A stretch of DNA of 62,878 bases from CAZEDU01 sp964511185 (GTDB lineage Bacteria > Myxococcota > Myxococcia > Myxococcales > Myxococcaceae): NCBI GenBank assembly GCA_964511185.1, contig CAZEDU010000010.1:1-62878 (forward strand). Reading direction: 5' to 3'. Numbering within the stretch: position 1 is the stretch's first letter; each line of letters opens with the position of its first letter. A program made the position numbers and the translations under genes. This document shows, piece by piece, positions 8,595 through 17,013 of this stretch. A model generated the notes under the pieces. It saw nothing but the letters and a program-made list of their open reading frames with translations, was not told the DNA's origin and did not search any database.

Positions 8595-10064
8595 TCACGG
8601 ACAAGAGGCCTCGAAGTCGGCCGCGACGTCGTAACAAATCTCCACGGTGCTCAAGGATTCGGGCACCGCGGTGCCATCGAAGTGAACCGCGTTGCGAAGC
8701 GCGGACGCGTTGCACTTCTGGTACTGCGCGCCGTTCGGTGCTGGCTGCGTGCTGACGGCGACCTTCTCGGCGCAGCGCTGCGAGCGGCAGACCTGTCCTT
8801 GCGGGCAGTTGCCGTCGACGCTGCAGTTGGCGGCGTTGCTCGGTGAGACGTAGACGTCGAGGCCGGCCGCGTTGGCGCCGCTCACCTTGAGCTCGGGCCC
8901 GCGCGTCAGGCGGAAGTCCTTGCGGAGCCCCGAGGCCGCGTAGCCGAGCGCCGACAGCGCGCCGGCGAAGTTGTCTTCGCAGATCGACACCGCGACGCCG
9001 CCGGTCGCCTCGGCCACGCGAACGTAGCGGTCGCCGAAGTACGCGACCTCGAAGCCGCCGTCGTTCTCGCCGCTGGTGGGGCACGGCTGGCCGTTGAGCG
9101 AGCGGCAGCAGCCCACGTGCGGGCGGGGGTCGCCGAACTGCGAGGGCACGCCCGCGTCGGGAGAGCCGTCGAGCGCCACGATGGCCGCGAGCGCGACGAG
9201 ATCCTGGTTCCCGTAGCCCTTGTAGCTCTCGAGGAAGCGGGCGAAGTGCGCCGCGCTGCCGAAGGTGGCGCCGCCGTCGAGCTGCAGCGTCGACTCGGGC
9301 GCGCAGCGGCAGCCAGGGTCGGCCGTGCACAGCGCCTGGTTCTGCATCGGGACGCAGGAGGCGTCGTCTTCGTCGGACACCACGACGACGTAGAGCGCGG
9401 CGTCGGGGCGAATGAACTTGGTGGAGGTGCTGGTGGACTGGTTGTTCGGGTCGCTCAGGCTCAAGAAGGCCGCGAGCAGCCCGCGCTCCTGGGCGCTGCC
9501 CGCCGTGCCCACCGTGGCCATCTGGGTGAACGCGGTCACCGCGTCGTCGGTGCCGGCGTCCGGCGTGGTGTCGGTGTTGCAGACCGACGCGCCCGTCACG
9601 TCGGGCGTACACGAGATGAAGTTGCCGGACTTGCTGCCCAGGGTCCACGTGCGCAGCGCGCCGCGCGCGGCGGGGTCGTCGGTGTCGGTCGAGGTGACGG
9701 CGATGTGGAAGTCGATGGGCGGCCTGGCGGCGAGCAGCTCGTTGATGAAGCCGCTGAAGTTCGCGGCGAGCCGCGCCTGCTTCGGCGCCATCGAGCCCGA
9801 CGAGTCGACCACCCACAGGATGTCGACCTTGCGGACGGCGACCTGCTGGAAGAGGTCGCACTGGCGCAGGACGTTGATCGCGAAGTGGCCGGTGGCGCGC
9901 GTGGGGTCGGTCTGCACCTGAGGCGCGGCCTGGTCGACCTGCGGGCTCCCAGGAACGAGCGCGTAGGGCTCGAGGACCCGGCGCGTACGACCGCCGCGAT
10001 CGTCGCAACCGGAGGCAGCGAGCGTGATGGCCAACACAAAAGCGATGCGCGATGAGGGGGCCAT
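8595..10064 (-). CDS. VWA-domain, Cys-rich lipoprotein resembling gliding adhesin CglB
   Basis: 489 aa. A lipoprotein signal ends in LAASGC (Cys about residue 20). A von Willebrand A domain follows, about residues 75-330: strand KVDILWVVDSSGSM carries the MIDAS motif D-x-S-x-S, and later acidic loops (STDTDDP, VVVSDEDDA) could complete the metal site. About 19 cysteines are scattered through the chain, pointing to a disulphide-bonded secreted form. In Myxococcus the gliding adhesin CglB is a Cys-rich VWA lipoprotein that works with the Glt outer-membrane platform. Here the gene ends in a 4-bp overlap zone with the GltA/B-type barrel genes, which supports that role. Other VWA lipoproteins are common in myxobacteria, so the CglB link remains an inference. 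Confidence 0.75.
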   Translation of the reverse strand: MAPSSRIAFVLAITLAASGCDDRGGRTRRVLEPYALVPGSPQVDQAAPQVQTDPTRATGHFAINVLRQCDLFQQVAVRKVDILWVVDSSGSMAPKQARLAANFSGFINELLAARPPIDFHIAVTSTDTDDPAARGALRTWTLGSKSGNFISCTPDVTGASVCNTDTTPDAGTDDAVTAFTQMATVGTAGSAQERGLLAAFLSLSDPNNQSTSTSTKFIRPDAALYVVVVSDEDDASCVPMQNQALCTADPGCRCAPESTLQLDGGATFGSAAHFARFLESYKGYGNQDLVALAAIVALDGSPDAGVPSQFGDPRPHVGCCRSLNGQPCPTSGENDGGFEVAYFGDRYVRVAEATGGVAVSICEDNFAGALSALGYAASGLRKDFRLTRGPELKVSGANAAGLDVYVSPSNAANCSVDGNCPQGQVCRSQRCAEKVAVSTQPAPNGAQYQKCNASALRNAVHFDGTAVPESLSTVEICYDVAADFEASCP

Positions 10065-10118
10065 GAAAGGAGCGCTTGCCTAGCACGCCCCCTCCCGAGG
10101 CGGAAGGGCCAACGCCAT

Positions 10119-10191
10119 GGGGATTGTCCCGGAAAGGAACTGTCCCCGTTTTTGCCAAGTCGGAACCTTGCAACGGCCGGGGACAGTCCCC
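10119..10191. repeat. Palindromic GGGAC-N-GTCCC repeat, copy A (three units)
   Basis: Intergenic array. 10119-10148 holds two slightly mutated units in direct order (GGGGATTGTCCC, then GGAACTGTCCCC). 10179-10191 is a clean unit in the opposite orientation (GGGGACAGTCCCC). The third unit ends 4 bp from the stop of the Cys-rich lipoprotein gene. Two more copies with the same layout lie near 39.1 and 53.5 kb. This resembles REP/BIME-type palindromes; it could also work as a bidirectional stem-loop at the 3' end of the neighbouring gene. Confidence 0.75.
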
Positions 10192-10195
10192 CCGA

Positions 10196-11995
10196 CTACT
10201 GGAGGGACGGGGGCAGGCAGGCCTGCACGGAGGTGAGCGTCACCGTGGCGGTCGCTTCGCAGCGCCAGCCTTCGGGACACTCGCTGACGTCGGCGCACGG
10301 CACGGTGCAGACCGGGCCCGAGTCCTTGCGGATGCACAGCCCGCTCTCGCAAGCGGCGGGGCCGAACGCGCAGTCGGCGCCGGCCTTGCCGCCGCCATCG
10401 GGGAAGCAGACGTCGACGTCTTCGGACGAGCCGAGCGCTTTGGCCTTGCGGCAGCTGAAGCCGGAAGGACAGCCAGCCGCGCACGGCACGGTGCACAGGC
10501 GCGCGGTGCCCAAGTCGAGGCAAGTGCCGCTCTGGCAAGGCGGCCGGCCGGGCGTGCAGTCGTCACCGAAGAGGCCGCCGTTCGGCGCGCAGATGCCGGA
10601 ACCGCTCTTCGGACCCTCGGCGTCCCGCTTGTCCGCGGAGCAGTCGTAGCCGGTGCCGCTCGTCTCGCAGCAGCGGTACCGGTTGTCGGCGCAGTCGCCG
10701 TCCTTCGTGCAGGGGAGCGAGCAGATCGCCGAGGCGCCGACCTGGAGGCAAACCCCGGCGAGGCAATCCTGGGCGCCGTTGGCCGCGCAGTCGTCGCCGA
10801 GCCGCCCCACCCCGCTCGCGCACGTCCCGCGCTGCGGCAGGCAGTACTTGGTGTTCGCGCCGGTGGTGTCCGAGACGGTCTCGCACACGAAGCCCGCGCC
10901 GAAGTTCTTCACGCAGGCGGCGGTGTCGGCGCACGGGCTCGCGCAGAAGGTCTCGCCCTTGAACGGGCAGTCGGGGCAGTCGTTCACCACGCAGCGGTTC
11001 TCGGTGTGCGGCCCCGTGCGGCAGTCGTCGTTGTCGAGGCACGGCGCGCACTGGCGGCCATCGAGCGCGGGCGAGCAGGCGCCGCCGTTGCAGGTCTTGC
11101 CCAGGCCGCACTGGCGCACCTGGCCCAGCTCGTCGGTCGCGTCGCAGTACCCTTCGCAGCTGTTCGAGTTGGGCACGCACTGGAACGGGCCGCTCGCGTT
11201 CGGGTCGTCGCTCTGGCCGCCCAGGTTGGTGCACGAGAAGCCGGTCGGACAGTCGGGGTTTTGCGCCGAGCCCAGCGCGAGCGGGTCGCAGCCCGGGCTG
11301 GGGCACACGTTCTTGCGCGGGTCACAATCGCGCCCGCAGAAGGTCTCGTTGGAGACGACGTTGCGCACGCAGAGGTCGAGCGCGCTGCCGCACTCGTTGT
11401 CGCCCAGACAGCGCGCGCAGATCGGCTTGCCGAAGCTGCAGGTCAAGCTCGACGGCACGCACTGGGCGATGAGCTGCTTATCGGGGCCGGCCGGGATCTG
11501 CTGGCACTCGTAGCCGGCCGGGCACGCGCCCGCGTCGCAGGCGGTCGTGCAGAACTGCTCGCCGGTGCCGACGGCCTTGAAGCACGCCCCGCCCGCCGGG
11601 CACTGCTTGTCGTCCTGACAGGGGGAGCAGAGCGTGCGCGAGACGTTGATGAAGCAGTTGCCGGTGTCCGGGTTGCAGGTGTGGCCGGCCGGACAGTCCG
11701 GGTCGGACTTGCAGCCGGTCAGCTTGCGACAGATGCGGCCGTAGGCGCCCGCCGCCTGACAGATGAACTGATCAGGGCAGTTGTCATCGGTCTCGCAGGT
11801 GCCGGTGCAGAAGCCCGACGCCGTGTCGAGCGCGACGCACAGCCCGTCGGCGCACTCGGCCGCGATCTCGCCGGGCGCGAGCGTGGGCGCGCACGGCTCA
11901 CCCATCTTCTTCGCGGCGGGCGTCGTCGGGCCGCACGAGAAGAGGCCAGCCAAGCTGACGAGCAGCAGACAGCGGCTCCAGAGCTTTGCGGACAA
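10196..11995 (-). CDS. Large Cys-rich repeat lipoprotein
   Basis: 599 aa. The signal MSAKLWSRCLLLVSLAGLFSC ends in lipobox LFSC. The mature chain is almost entirely short cysteine-rich repeats of the form C-x(5)-C-x(4-8)-G-x-C (for example DNCPDQFICQAAG, DPDCPAGHTCNPDTGNC, KDGDCADNRYRCC), about 25 to 40 residues each, akin to the Dickkopf/EGF-like stalks frequent in myxobacterial surface proteins. No catalytic domain is visible. It is likely an extracellular, disulphide-stiffened stalk or adhesion surface anchored in the outer membrane. It lies 131 bp upstream of the CglB-like VWA gene on the same strand, separated by a palindromic repeat, so co-transcription with the Glt-like run is possible but unproven. 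Function unknown. Confidence 0.7.
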   Translation of the reverse strand: MSAKLWSRCLLLVSLAGLFSCGPTTPAAKKMGEPCAPTLAPGEIAAECADGLCVALDTASGFCTGTCETDDNCPDQFICQAAGAYGRICRKLTGCKSDPDCPAGHTCNPDTGNCFINVSRTLCSPCQDDKQCPAGGACFKAVGTGEQFCTTACDAGACPAGYECQQIPAGPDKQLIAQCVPSSLTCSFGKPICARCLGDNECGSALDLCVRNVVSNETFCGRDCDPRKNVCPSPGCDPLALGSAQNPDCPTGFSCTNLGGQSDDPNASGPFQCVPNSNSCEGYCDATDELGQVRQCGLGKTCNGGACSPALDGRQCAPCLDNDDCRTGPHTENRCVVNDCPDCPFKGETFCASPCADTAACVKNFGAGFVCETVSDTTGANTKYCLPQRGTCASGVGRLGDDCAANGAQDCLAGVCLQVGASAICSLPCTKDGDCADNRYRCCETSGTGYDCSADKRDAEGPKSGSGICAPNGGLFGDDCTPGRPPCQSGTCLDLGTARLCTVPCAAGCPSGFSCRKAKALGSSEDVDVCFPDGGGKAGADCAFGPAACESGLCIRKDSGPVCTVPCADVSECPEGWRCEATATVTLTSVQACLPPSLQ

Positions 11996-12027
11996 GGCCC
12001 CTCCTTCGTCGTGCGTGCGGGTCGTGG

Positions 12028-12705
12028 TTACTTGGTGGCGGCCTTCTTGCCGTGCGAGGCGCGGATCGCTTCCTTCACCGACGGCTGCAGGAAGACGACG
12101 CCCTCGTTGTGGCCCGGGATCGCGCCCTTGACGAGAATCAGGTTCTTCTCGGGGACCACGTCGACGACGGTGAGGTTCTGGGTGGTGACCTTCTCCACGC
12201 CGTAGTGACCCGGCATCTTCTTCTGCGGGTACACGCGGCCCGGCGTCTTACGCTGACCGATGGCGCCAGGGTGGCGGCGGTACTCGTGGGTACCGTGCGT
12301 CTGGTAGAAGCCGGCGAAGCGCCAGCGCTTCATGACGCCCTGGAAGCCGCGGCCCTTGGTGATGCCCGTCACGTCGATGGCCTGGCCCTTGGTGAACATG
12401 TCGGCCTTGACCTGGTCGCCCACGTTGAACGCGGCGGCCTCCTCCGGCGTAACGCGGAACTCCTTGATGAGGCGGGTCGGCTTGGCGCCCGACTTCTTGA
12501 ACGCGCCGGCCATCGCCTTCGACAGGTTCTTCTCTTTGACGGTGCCGAAGCCGAGCTGCACCGCCGAGTACTTGTCCTTCTCGGGCGTGCGCTTGCCGAC
12601 CACCGTGCAGGTCGTGACGTCGATCACGGTCACCGGGACCAGGTTCCCGTCCTCGGTGAAAACCTGCGTCATTCCAACCTTCTTACCAATCAAACCCTTG
12701 GCCAT
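12028..12705 (-). CDS. rplC: 50S ribosomal protein L3 (uL3)
   Basis: 225 aa from ATG 12705, with an AGGAG site upstream. It starts MAKGLIGKKVGMTQVFTEDG, the standard bacterial L3 opening, and carries the conserved block HPGAIGQRKTPGRVYP and KKMPGHYG that reaches toward the peptidyl-transferase centre. The glutamine methylated by PrmB in E. coli L3 (in GQNQTPG) is Lys here (GQRKTPG). The domain is complete and shows no sign of decay. Oddly, rplC normally sits second in the S10 operon between rpsJ and rplD, but no ribosomal gene is adjacent here: upstream is a coiled-coil protein and downstream a lipoprotein. It is either a relocated single copy or a second paralogue. Confidence 0.95.
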   Translation of the reverse strand: MAKGLIGKKVGMTQVFTEDGNLVPVTVIDVTTCTVVGKRTPEKDKYSAVQLGFGTVKEKNLSKAMAGAFKKSGAKPTRLIKEFRVTPEEAAAFNVGDQVKADMFTKGQAIDVTGITKGRGFQGVMKRWRFAGFYQTHGTHEYRRHPGAIGQRKTPGRVYPQKKMPGHYGVEKVTTQNLTVVDVVPEKNLILVKGAIPGHNEGVVFLQPSVKEAIRASHGKKAATK

Positions 12706-12855
12706 CGTGAGCTCCTGTTTTTCTCTCGCACACAGAGGTGGGTCCCCTCTGGCGGTGCGGTTTCGCGTCAGAACACGCGAAAGGGCGCGCACCCTATGCG
12801 GAAAGGCGGCCCGGCCGCAAGTCGACGGCCGCTCGGGCCCCCGGCAACCCGCCGC

Positions 12856-13632
12856 TCACGAGGCTTTGTCGATCTTCGGGTAGAGCGCGGCGAGCGCGGG
12901 GTCGGGGATGCGCTGCGCGTAGCACTCCTCGCCCAGCAGGAACATCGCCTGGTCGAGGTAGTCCTCCGCGGCTTGCACTTCCTCTTCCTTGGTGGCGATC
13001 GCCTGATCGAGCTCGGCCATCCGGTCGTCGTGCTCGGCCTTGCGGAGGTCGGCCTCGTCTTCCATCTCGAGCAGCCGCTTGTGAGCGAGGATGCCCTGGG
13101 CGCCGGGCTGTCCGGGGCGCGGCGTGAGCGCCTCCTTGAGCCCTTCCTCCAGCTCATCGATCTCCCGGTCCTTCCGCATCTGGATGACGCGCAGCTTCTT
13201 GAGGTTCTCGCGGGAGAGCGCGACCCGCTGGGCGTCGTGGGCCTGGGTCATCTCGAGATCCTTGTGCCGCTCCTCGGCCTTCTTGAGCCCCGCCCGGTCG
13301 TACCGCTGGACCGCGCGGAGGCTGGAGATCTTCTTTCGAAGCGCCTTGGTGCGTCCTTCGATCGCGTCGACCGCCTTGCGCCACTTCTTGACGATCTCCT
13401 GCTGCTCGGCGCGCTCGGCTTCCTGCGCCTCGAGGAAGGCCTGGTAGTCGGCGTCTTCTTCGTTCATCCGACGCTCGAGCTCCTCGAGCTCGTTGCGGCG
13501 GGCGACGAGCGCGTTCTCGGCCTTGAACACGCGGTCCATCGAGCGCGGCTGCGTGGGCTTGTTGACCAGCCGCTCGCGCGCGAGGTCGCCGAGCTGGAAG
13601 ATGAGGTCGTTGTAGCTCTCGGCCTTCGCCAT
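12856..13632 (-). CDS. Coiled-coil protein of unknown function
   Basis: 258 aa, no signal peptide or membrane segment. Residues about 35-170 and 190-240 are strongly charged heptad-like helix (AENALVARRNELEELERRMNEED, IQMRKDREIDELEEGLKEAL), with a short Pro/Gly break (PRPGQPGAQG) between, so it is probably an antiparallel or two-segment coiled coil. The C-terminus is compact (LLGEECYAQRIPDPALAALYPKID). I do not recognise a family. It lies 150 bp upstream of rplC on the same strand, and the next gene upstream begins about 50 bp away, also on the minus strand. A structural or scaffolding role in the cytoplasm is the most that can be said. Confidence 0.75.
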   Translation of the reverse strand: MAKAESYNDLIFQLGDLARERLVNKPTQPRSMDRVFKAENALVARRNELEELERRMNEEDADYQAFLEAQEAERAEQQEIVKKWRKAVDAIEGRTKALRKKISSLRAVQRYDRAGLKKAEERHKDLEMTQAHDAQRVALSRENLKKLRVIQMRKDREIDELEEGLKEALTPRPGQPGAQGILAHKRLLEMEDEADLRKAEHDDRMAELDQAIATKEEEVQAAEDYLDQAMFLLGEECYAQRIPDPALAALYPKIDKAS

Positions 13633-13681
13633 GCGGAGGACAGTTGTACGACAACCGAGCCCAGCCGCGGCAGACCTATTT

Positions 13682-14155
13682 CTAAGGAGGCGTCTGCGGG
13701 TCGAAGGGGATGGTCGGCGCGGCGAGCCCCTCGTGATCGAGCAGCCGCGTCAGCTCGTTCAACAGGTCCTGCTCTTCGCCGCGGTTGAGCTCGCAGACCC
13801 AGGCGGACGACAGATCGGCCTGGTTGCGCGCGAGCTCGGCCATCCGCTCGTAGCGGCGGATGGCCACCCGGCCATGCCGGATGTGCCGCTCGATGGCGCG
13901 CCGCAGATCGCGCGCCTCGGTGGCGTCGAGCTCGGGCTCGGGCGGCACCGGCAGCGGCCCACGTCCGAGCGCCGCCAGCCGCGCGAGGATGCGCGAGCCA
14001 TGCGCCCGGCAGAACGCCGCGAGGACGAGCAAGCGGGCCTTGACGGACGGATCCACCATCAGATCGGCGAAGAGCGAGAGCCTCTGCGCGGAGACGACCT
14101 CTGCTTCCCAGGCTGCGGCCATCGCCGCAGCGAGGCGGCTGTGCCTGGCGCTCAT
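13682..14155 (-). CDS. Small all-helical protein, possibly ferritin-like
   Basis: 157 aa from ATG 14155; the longer open frame upstream has no protein-like content. The sequence is four amphipathic helices: EAEVVSAQRLSLFADLM, VKARLLVLAAFCRAHGSRILARL, ATEARDLRRAIERHIRH, and WVCELNRGEEQDLLNELTRLL. Helix lengths and scattered Glu/His (E17, the RAHGS His, ERHIRH) recall the ferritin/rubrerythrin fold, but the paired ExxH iron ligands are not clearly present. It may be a non-metal relative. The gene precedes the coiled-coil protein on the same strand and follows a HupE-like membrane protein. Function unknown. Confidence 0.6.
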   Translation of the reverse strand: MSARHSRLAAAMAAAWEAEVVSAQRLSLFADLMVDPSVKARLLVLAAFCRAHGSRILARLAALGRGPLPVPPEPELDATEARDLRRAIERHIRHGRVAIRRYERMAELARNQADLSSAWVCELNRGEEQDLLNELTRLLDHEGLAAPTIPFDPQTPP

Positions 14156-14253
14156 CGCAGCCCCATCGACCAAGTGAAGGTTCTTGAAAGAAGAAATGTG
14201 GGGACAGCACTTGCGACGGGCAGCCCGCGCCCGGCTGCCGGCTCTGGCGGCGC

Positions 14254-15300
14254 TCAGCCGACCAGGCGGTCGATGAGCCAGAACCCGCCCGCCGCGAGGA
14301 TGACGAGCGAGCCGGCGCGCACGGCCCATGGTCCGAACGGGCGCGCCTGCAGCCAGCGAACGGCCGGGTACGCCAGGGCCACCACGCACGCCTGCCCGAG
14401 CTCCACGCCGAGGTTGAAGCCGACGAGGCCGGGGACGAGCTCGTCGCGCAGGCCGTACGCGCGCAGCACCGAGGCGAAGCCAAAGCCGTGCACCAGACCG
14501 AACGCGAACGTGAGCGCCGCCCGGTGGCGGTGCCGGACGAGCAGCAGGTTCTCGAGCGCGACCCAGATGATCGACAGCGCGATGGCCGCTTCGACGTAGC
14601 GGAGCGCGGTGGCGCCCAACGGGATGATCTCGAGCGCCGCGAGGCCGAGGGTGATGGAGTGGGCCGCGGTGAAGGCGGTGGCCATCCACAGCACGTGCCT
14701 CCACCCGCGGCTCACCAGGATCAGCGCGAGCACGAAGAGCAGGTGATCGAACCCCATGAAGATGTGCTCGACGCCGAGCCGCACCCAGCCCAGCCAGCCG
14801 CGGCCCTTCGGCGCGTCGGGCAGCAGGGTGAAGTCGACGGTCTGCTGGTGGCCCTGCGCGAACCAGCTGCCCGTCTCGGCGCGCACCAGCACGTGGTAGC
14901 CGGCGGGGAGCGCGGAGAGGAACCGAAAGCGTTGCCGCAGCTGGCCTTCCCCGCATCGCCACCGCGCGGTCAGCTCGACGACGGTCGCTCGCACCGCGGC
15001 CGCGCTCGACTCGAGCGCGCACGGGGCCTCGCCCGAGGTGAGCGGCGCGTCCCGCCAGAAGCCCGCCTCGATGGCCGCCCTCCCCGCCTGGAGCTCACCT
15101 GCCGTCACCAGGTGATCCGCGTCGGCGTCGACGGGTGAGAGCAGCAGGAGCGTGGACGGCGTCAAGGTCGCCGACTGCTCGACGACGACGCCGAGCCGCC
15201 GGTGCTCCAGCAAGACCAGGTCCGCCTCGTGCGCCAGCGCGGGCGCGCACCAGGCGACGCACGCGAGCGCGGCGGCGATGCGGAGGGCGTTGCGAAGCAC
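14254..15300 (-). CDS. HupE/UreJ-2 family membrane protein
   Basis: About 348 aa from GTG 15300, which gives a clean signal peptide (LRNALRIAAALACVAWCAPALA, then HEADL). An ATG at 15345 would overlap the upstream gene and spoil the signal, so it is less likely. Residues about 20-165 are a periplasmic domain; residues 170-345 hold about six membrane segments. The diagnostic block GVEHIFMGFDHLLFVLALIL followed by FTAAHSITLGLA carries the conserved His/Asp residues of the HupE/UreJ-2 family, thought to bind or transport a metal such as nickel. No hydrogenase or urease genes are visible nearby, so the substrate cannot be assigned. Confidence 0.8.
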   Translation of the reverse strand: MLRNALRIAAALACVAWCAPALAHEADLVLLEHRRLGVVVEQSATLTPSTLLLLSPVDADADHLVTAGELQAGRAAIEAGFWRDAPLTSGEAPCALESSAAAVRATVVELTARWRCGEGQLRQRFRFLSALPAGYHVLVRAETGSWFAQGHQQTVDFTLLPDAPKGRGWLGWVRLGVEHIFMGFDHLLFVLALILVSRGWRHVLWMATAFTAAHSITLGLAALEIIPLGATALRYVEAAIALSIIWVALENLLLVRHRHRAALTFAFGLVHGFGFASVLRAYGLRDELVPGLVGFNLGVELGQACVVALAYPAVRWLQARPFGPWAVRAGSLVILAAGGFWLIDRLVG

Positions 15301-15334
15301 GGGCGCCCGACATGACACGCCAGGCCGCCGCGTG

Positions 15335-15856
15335 TCAGCCCACATCGATGGGGACAGGGCCCGTCTCCTGCCGCGTGCCGCACAGCGGGCAGTACAAGCG
15401 TCCGCTCCAGCGCGGCTCCACCAGCGCCTCGTCGGCGCAACACAGGAGCGGGACCTCCTTCAAGTCATCCGGCTCGGGCGGCAGCGCGGTCGGGCCCGGG
15501 ACCGGCCGGAGCGGCGCGAAGGTCGGCCGCGGGTTCACCTTCAGCGTCTGCTCGACGTGCGAGAGCTGCCAGTAGCGAAGCTCGCGCGCGGTGCCCTTCC
15601 CCAGCTCATCGAGCCAGTGGCGCTGCGGGCCGGTGAGGAAGCTCTCGCTCGACGCGGTCTCTCCGCAGTAGGGGCACGTGAGCGCCATCGGGTGGCCCCA
15701 CTCGTGCGGGTTCTCGTGCTGCATCGACTCGGCCAACCGCGCCTGCACCGCGACCGCATCGCCTTCGTTGGGCCGTGTCTTGAAGGCGCGCGCGCAGCGG
15801 GGACACCTGCGCCGCACGAAACCTCGCGAGTCGCGCGGCAGCTCGATGAGGCGCAT
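15335..15856 (-). CDS. Zinc-ribbon protein, unknown function
   Basis: 173 aa from ATG 15856, which overlaps the stop of the upstream small membrane protein by one base (TGATG), implying translational coupling. It has four cysteine pairs: CPRC near residue 22, CPYC near residue 65, CC near residue 143, and CPLC near residue 160. They suggest two zinc ribbons, one N-terminal and one C-terminal, framing a helical middle (QRHWLDELGKGTARELRYWQLSHVEQTL). It has no signal peptide and is presumably cytoplasmic. I do not recognise the family; nucleic-acid or protein binding would be usual for such ribbons. Confidence 0.7.
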   Translation of the reverse strand: MRLIELPRDSRGFVRRRCPRCARAFKTRPNEGDAVAVQARLAESMQHENPHEWGHPMALTCPYCGETASSESFLTGPQRHWLDELGKGTARELRYWQLSHVEQTLKVNPRPTFAPLRPVPGPTALPPEPDDLKEVPLLCCADEALVEPRWSGRLYCPLCGTRQETGPVPIDVG

Positions 15857-16008
15857 CACGACAGCGCCCGCCCGCGCTGCGCCATCGCGAGCACCCAGCA
15901 CACCAACGAAAGCAAGAGGAACAGGTGAACCCACAAGCCGAGCTGCGCCCCGCTCACCAGGCCCAGGCCCCAGAGCACCAACAGAATGATCGCCATCGTC
16001 CACAACAC
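15856..16008 (-). CDS. Small hydrophobic membrane protein, lmo0937-like
   Basis: About 50 aa from GTG 16008, chosen because a strong GGGAGG site lies 8 nt upstream; an ATG at 16086 would add an uncharacteristic N-terminus. The chain is two membrane helices: VLWTMAIILLVLWGLGLVSG and LWVHLFLLLSLVCWVLAMA, with a short RGR tail. This is the pattern of the small lmo0937/DUF5670 family, widespread and of unknown function, often stress-induced. It is coupled by a 1-bp overlap to the zinc-ribbon gene. Confidence 0.7.
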   Translation of the reverse strand: MLWTMAIILLVLWGLGLVSGAQLGLWVHLFLLLSLVCWVLAMAQRGRALS

Positions 16009-16186
16009 GGCCGTCCCTCCCTCACGAAACGCGCGTTGCTCAGGCGACCAAGCTAGGGCGCCGGGCGCAAACGACAACCGGAACATTTTTCAGAGAGCCC
16101 GCGGCGCGGCGCGATCCGCCTCGCGTCGTGTCGCGCGGTTCGGCCGTGGCATGCGGCGTGCTCGAAGCAGCAGCGCGGAGGGGCGG

Positions 16187-16885
16187 ATGGTCATCTGGGC
16201 GACGGTGGTGGCGTTGGCGTGCAGCGCGGCGCAGGGGCCGCAGGACATGGGCGCTCTCGAGGCCCACGGGCTGATGCAGCGGCTGGAGGAGCGCGAGGCG
16301 GAGATCGCCTGGCTCAAGGCGCGGCTCGACCTGCAGGAGGAAGAGCTCGCGCAGGCCGAGGAGCTGGGCATCGTGGAGGCGGTGAAAGCGACCGGCCTGC
16401 CGGCGCACGTGCAGCGCAGGGTGGCGGCGGCGATCGTTCGCGAAGCGCGCGCGCACGGGCTCGACCCGCTGTTGGTGGTGGCGGTGATTCAAGCCGAGAG
16501 CTCGTTCAACGCCTTCGCCGTCTCGCCGGTCGGTGCGATGGGGCTCATGCAGGTGATGCCAGGGACCGGCGAGTACTGGTCGCAGAAGCGCGGCCAGCGG
16601 CTCGGGCGAAAGACCAACCTGTTCGACCCCGAGCTGAACATCGAGCTGGGGACCAGCTACCTGTCCGACCTGATTCGCCGCTTCAAGGGCGTCGAGCCCG
16701 CGCTGGTGGCTTACAACGCCGGCCCATCGGCGGCGCGGCGCATCTGGGCCGACCCGGCGGCGCGGCGGCGCTTCGTCGCCGGCTACCCCAAGAAGGTCCT
16801 CCGCGCGCACGAACGGCTCCGCGCCGCGCACGCGTCGTCCGTCGCGCAGCGCTCGAAAGCGAACAGCGCCCACCCGGAAGGTTGA
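16187..16885 (+). CDS. Lytic murein transglycosylase (SLT family)
   Basis: About 232 aa from ATG 16187, placed 8 nt after GGAGG; an in-frame ATG at 16151 is possible. A short hydrophobic N-terminus (VIWATVVALACSAAQ) is a likely export signal. A coiled-coil segment (LMQRLEEREAEIAWLKARLDL) precedes the catalytic SLT domain at about residues 75-215. Catalytic Glu is about residue 104 in VIQAESSFN, followed by the family blocks PVGAMGLMQVMPGTG and VALVAYNAGP. The enzyme would cleave the MurNAc-GlcNAc bond of peptidoglycan to form 1,6-anhydro ends in the periplasm. It diverges from the small membrane protein gene by about 180 bp and stands as a single gene. Confidence 0.9.
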   Translation: MVIWATVVALACSAAQGPQDMGALEAHGLMQRLEEREAEIAWLKARLDLQEEELAQAEELGIVEAVKATGLPAHVQRRVAAAIVREARAHGLDPLLVVAVIQAESSFNAFAVSPVGAMGLMQVMPGTGEYWSQKRGQRLGRKTNLFDPELNIELGTSYLSDLIRRFKGVEPALVAYNAGPSAARRIWADPAARRRFVAGYPKKVLRAHERLRAAHASSVAQRSKANSAHPEG

Positions 16886-17013
16886 GAAGCCGATTGCGGG
16901 ACTGTTGCTTCGGTGAAGGCGCGTCGATTTTTCGAAGAGGCCCCCTCCCCCGGGCGCCACACCTTCCTTAACTTGGCGTCCGTTCACGACTTCGTGGTGG
17001 GAGAGCGAAACCG

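Noticed and set aside
10076..12205. Plus-strand frame of about 700 aa opposite the Cys-rich lipoprotein
   Set aside because: Its alanine- and arginine-rich text has no domain, and the minus strand has a lipobox and regular Cys repeats.
14201..14230. Possible fourth copy of the GGGAC palindrome (GGGGACAGC near 14210)
   Set aside because: The second half (GTCCC) is missing, so it is not a palindrome of this family.
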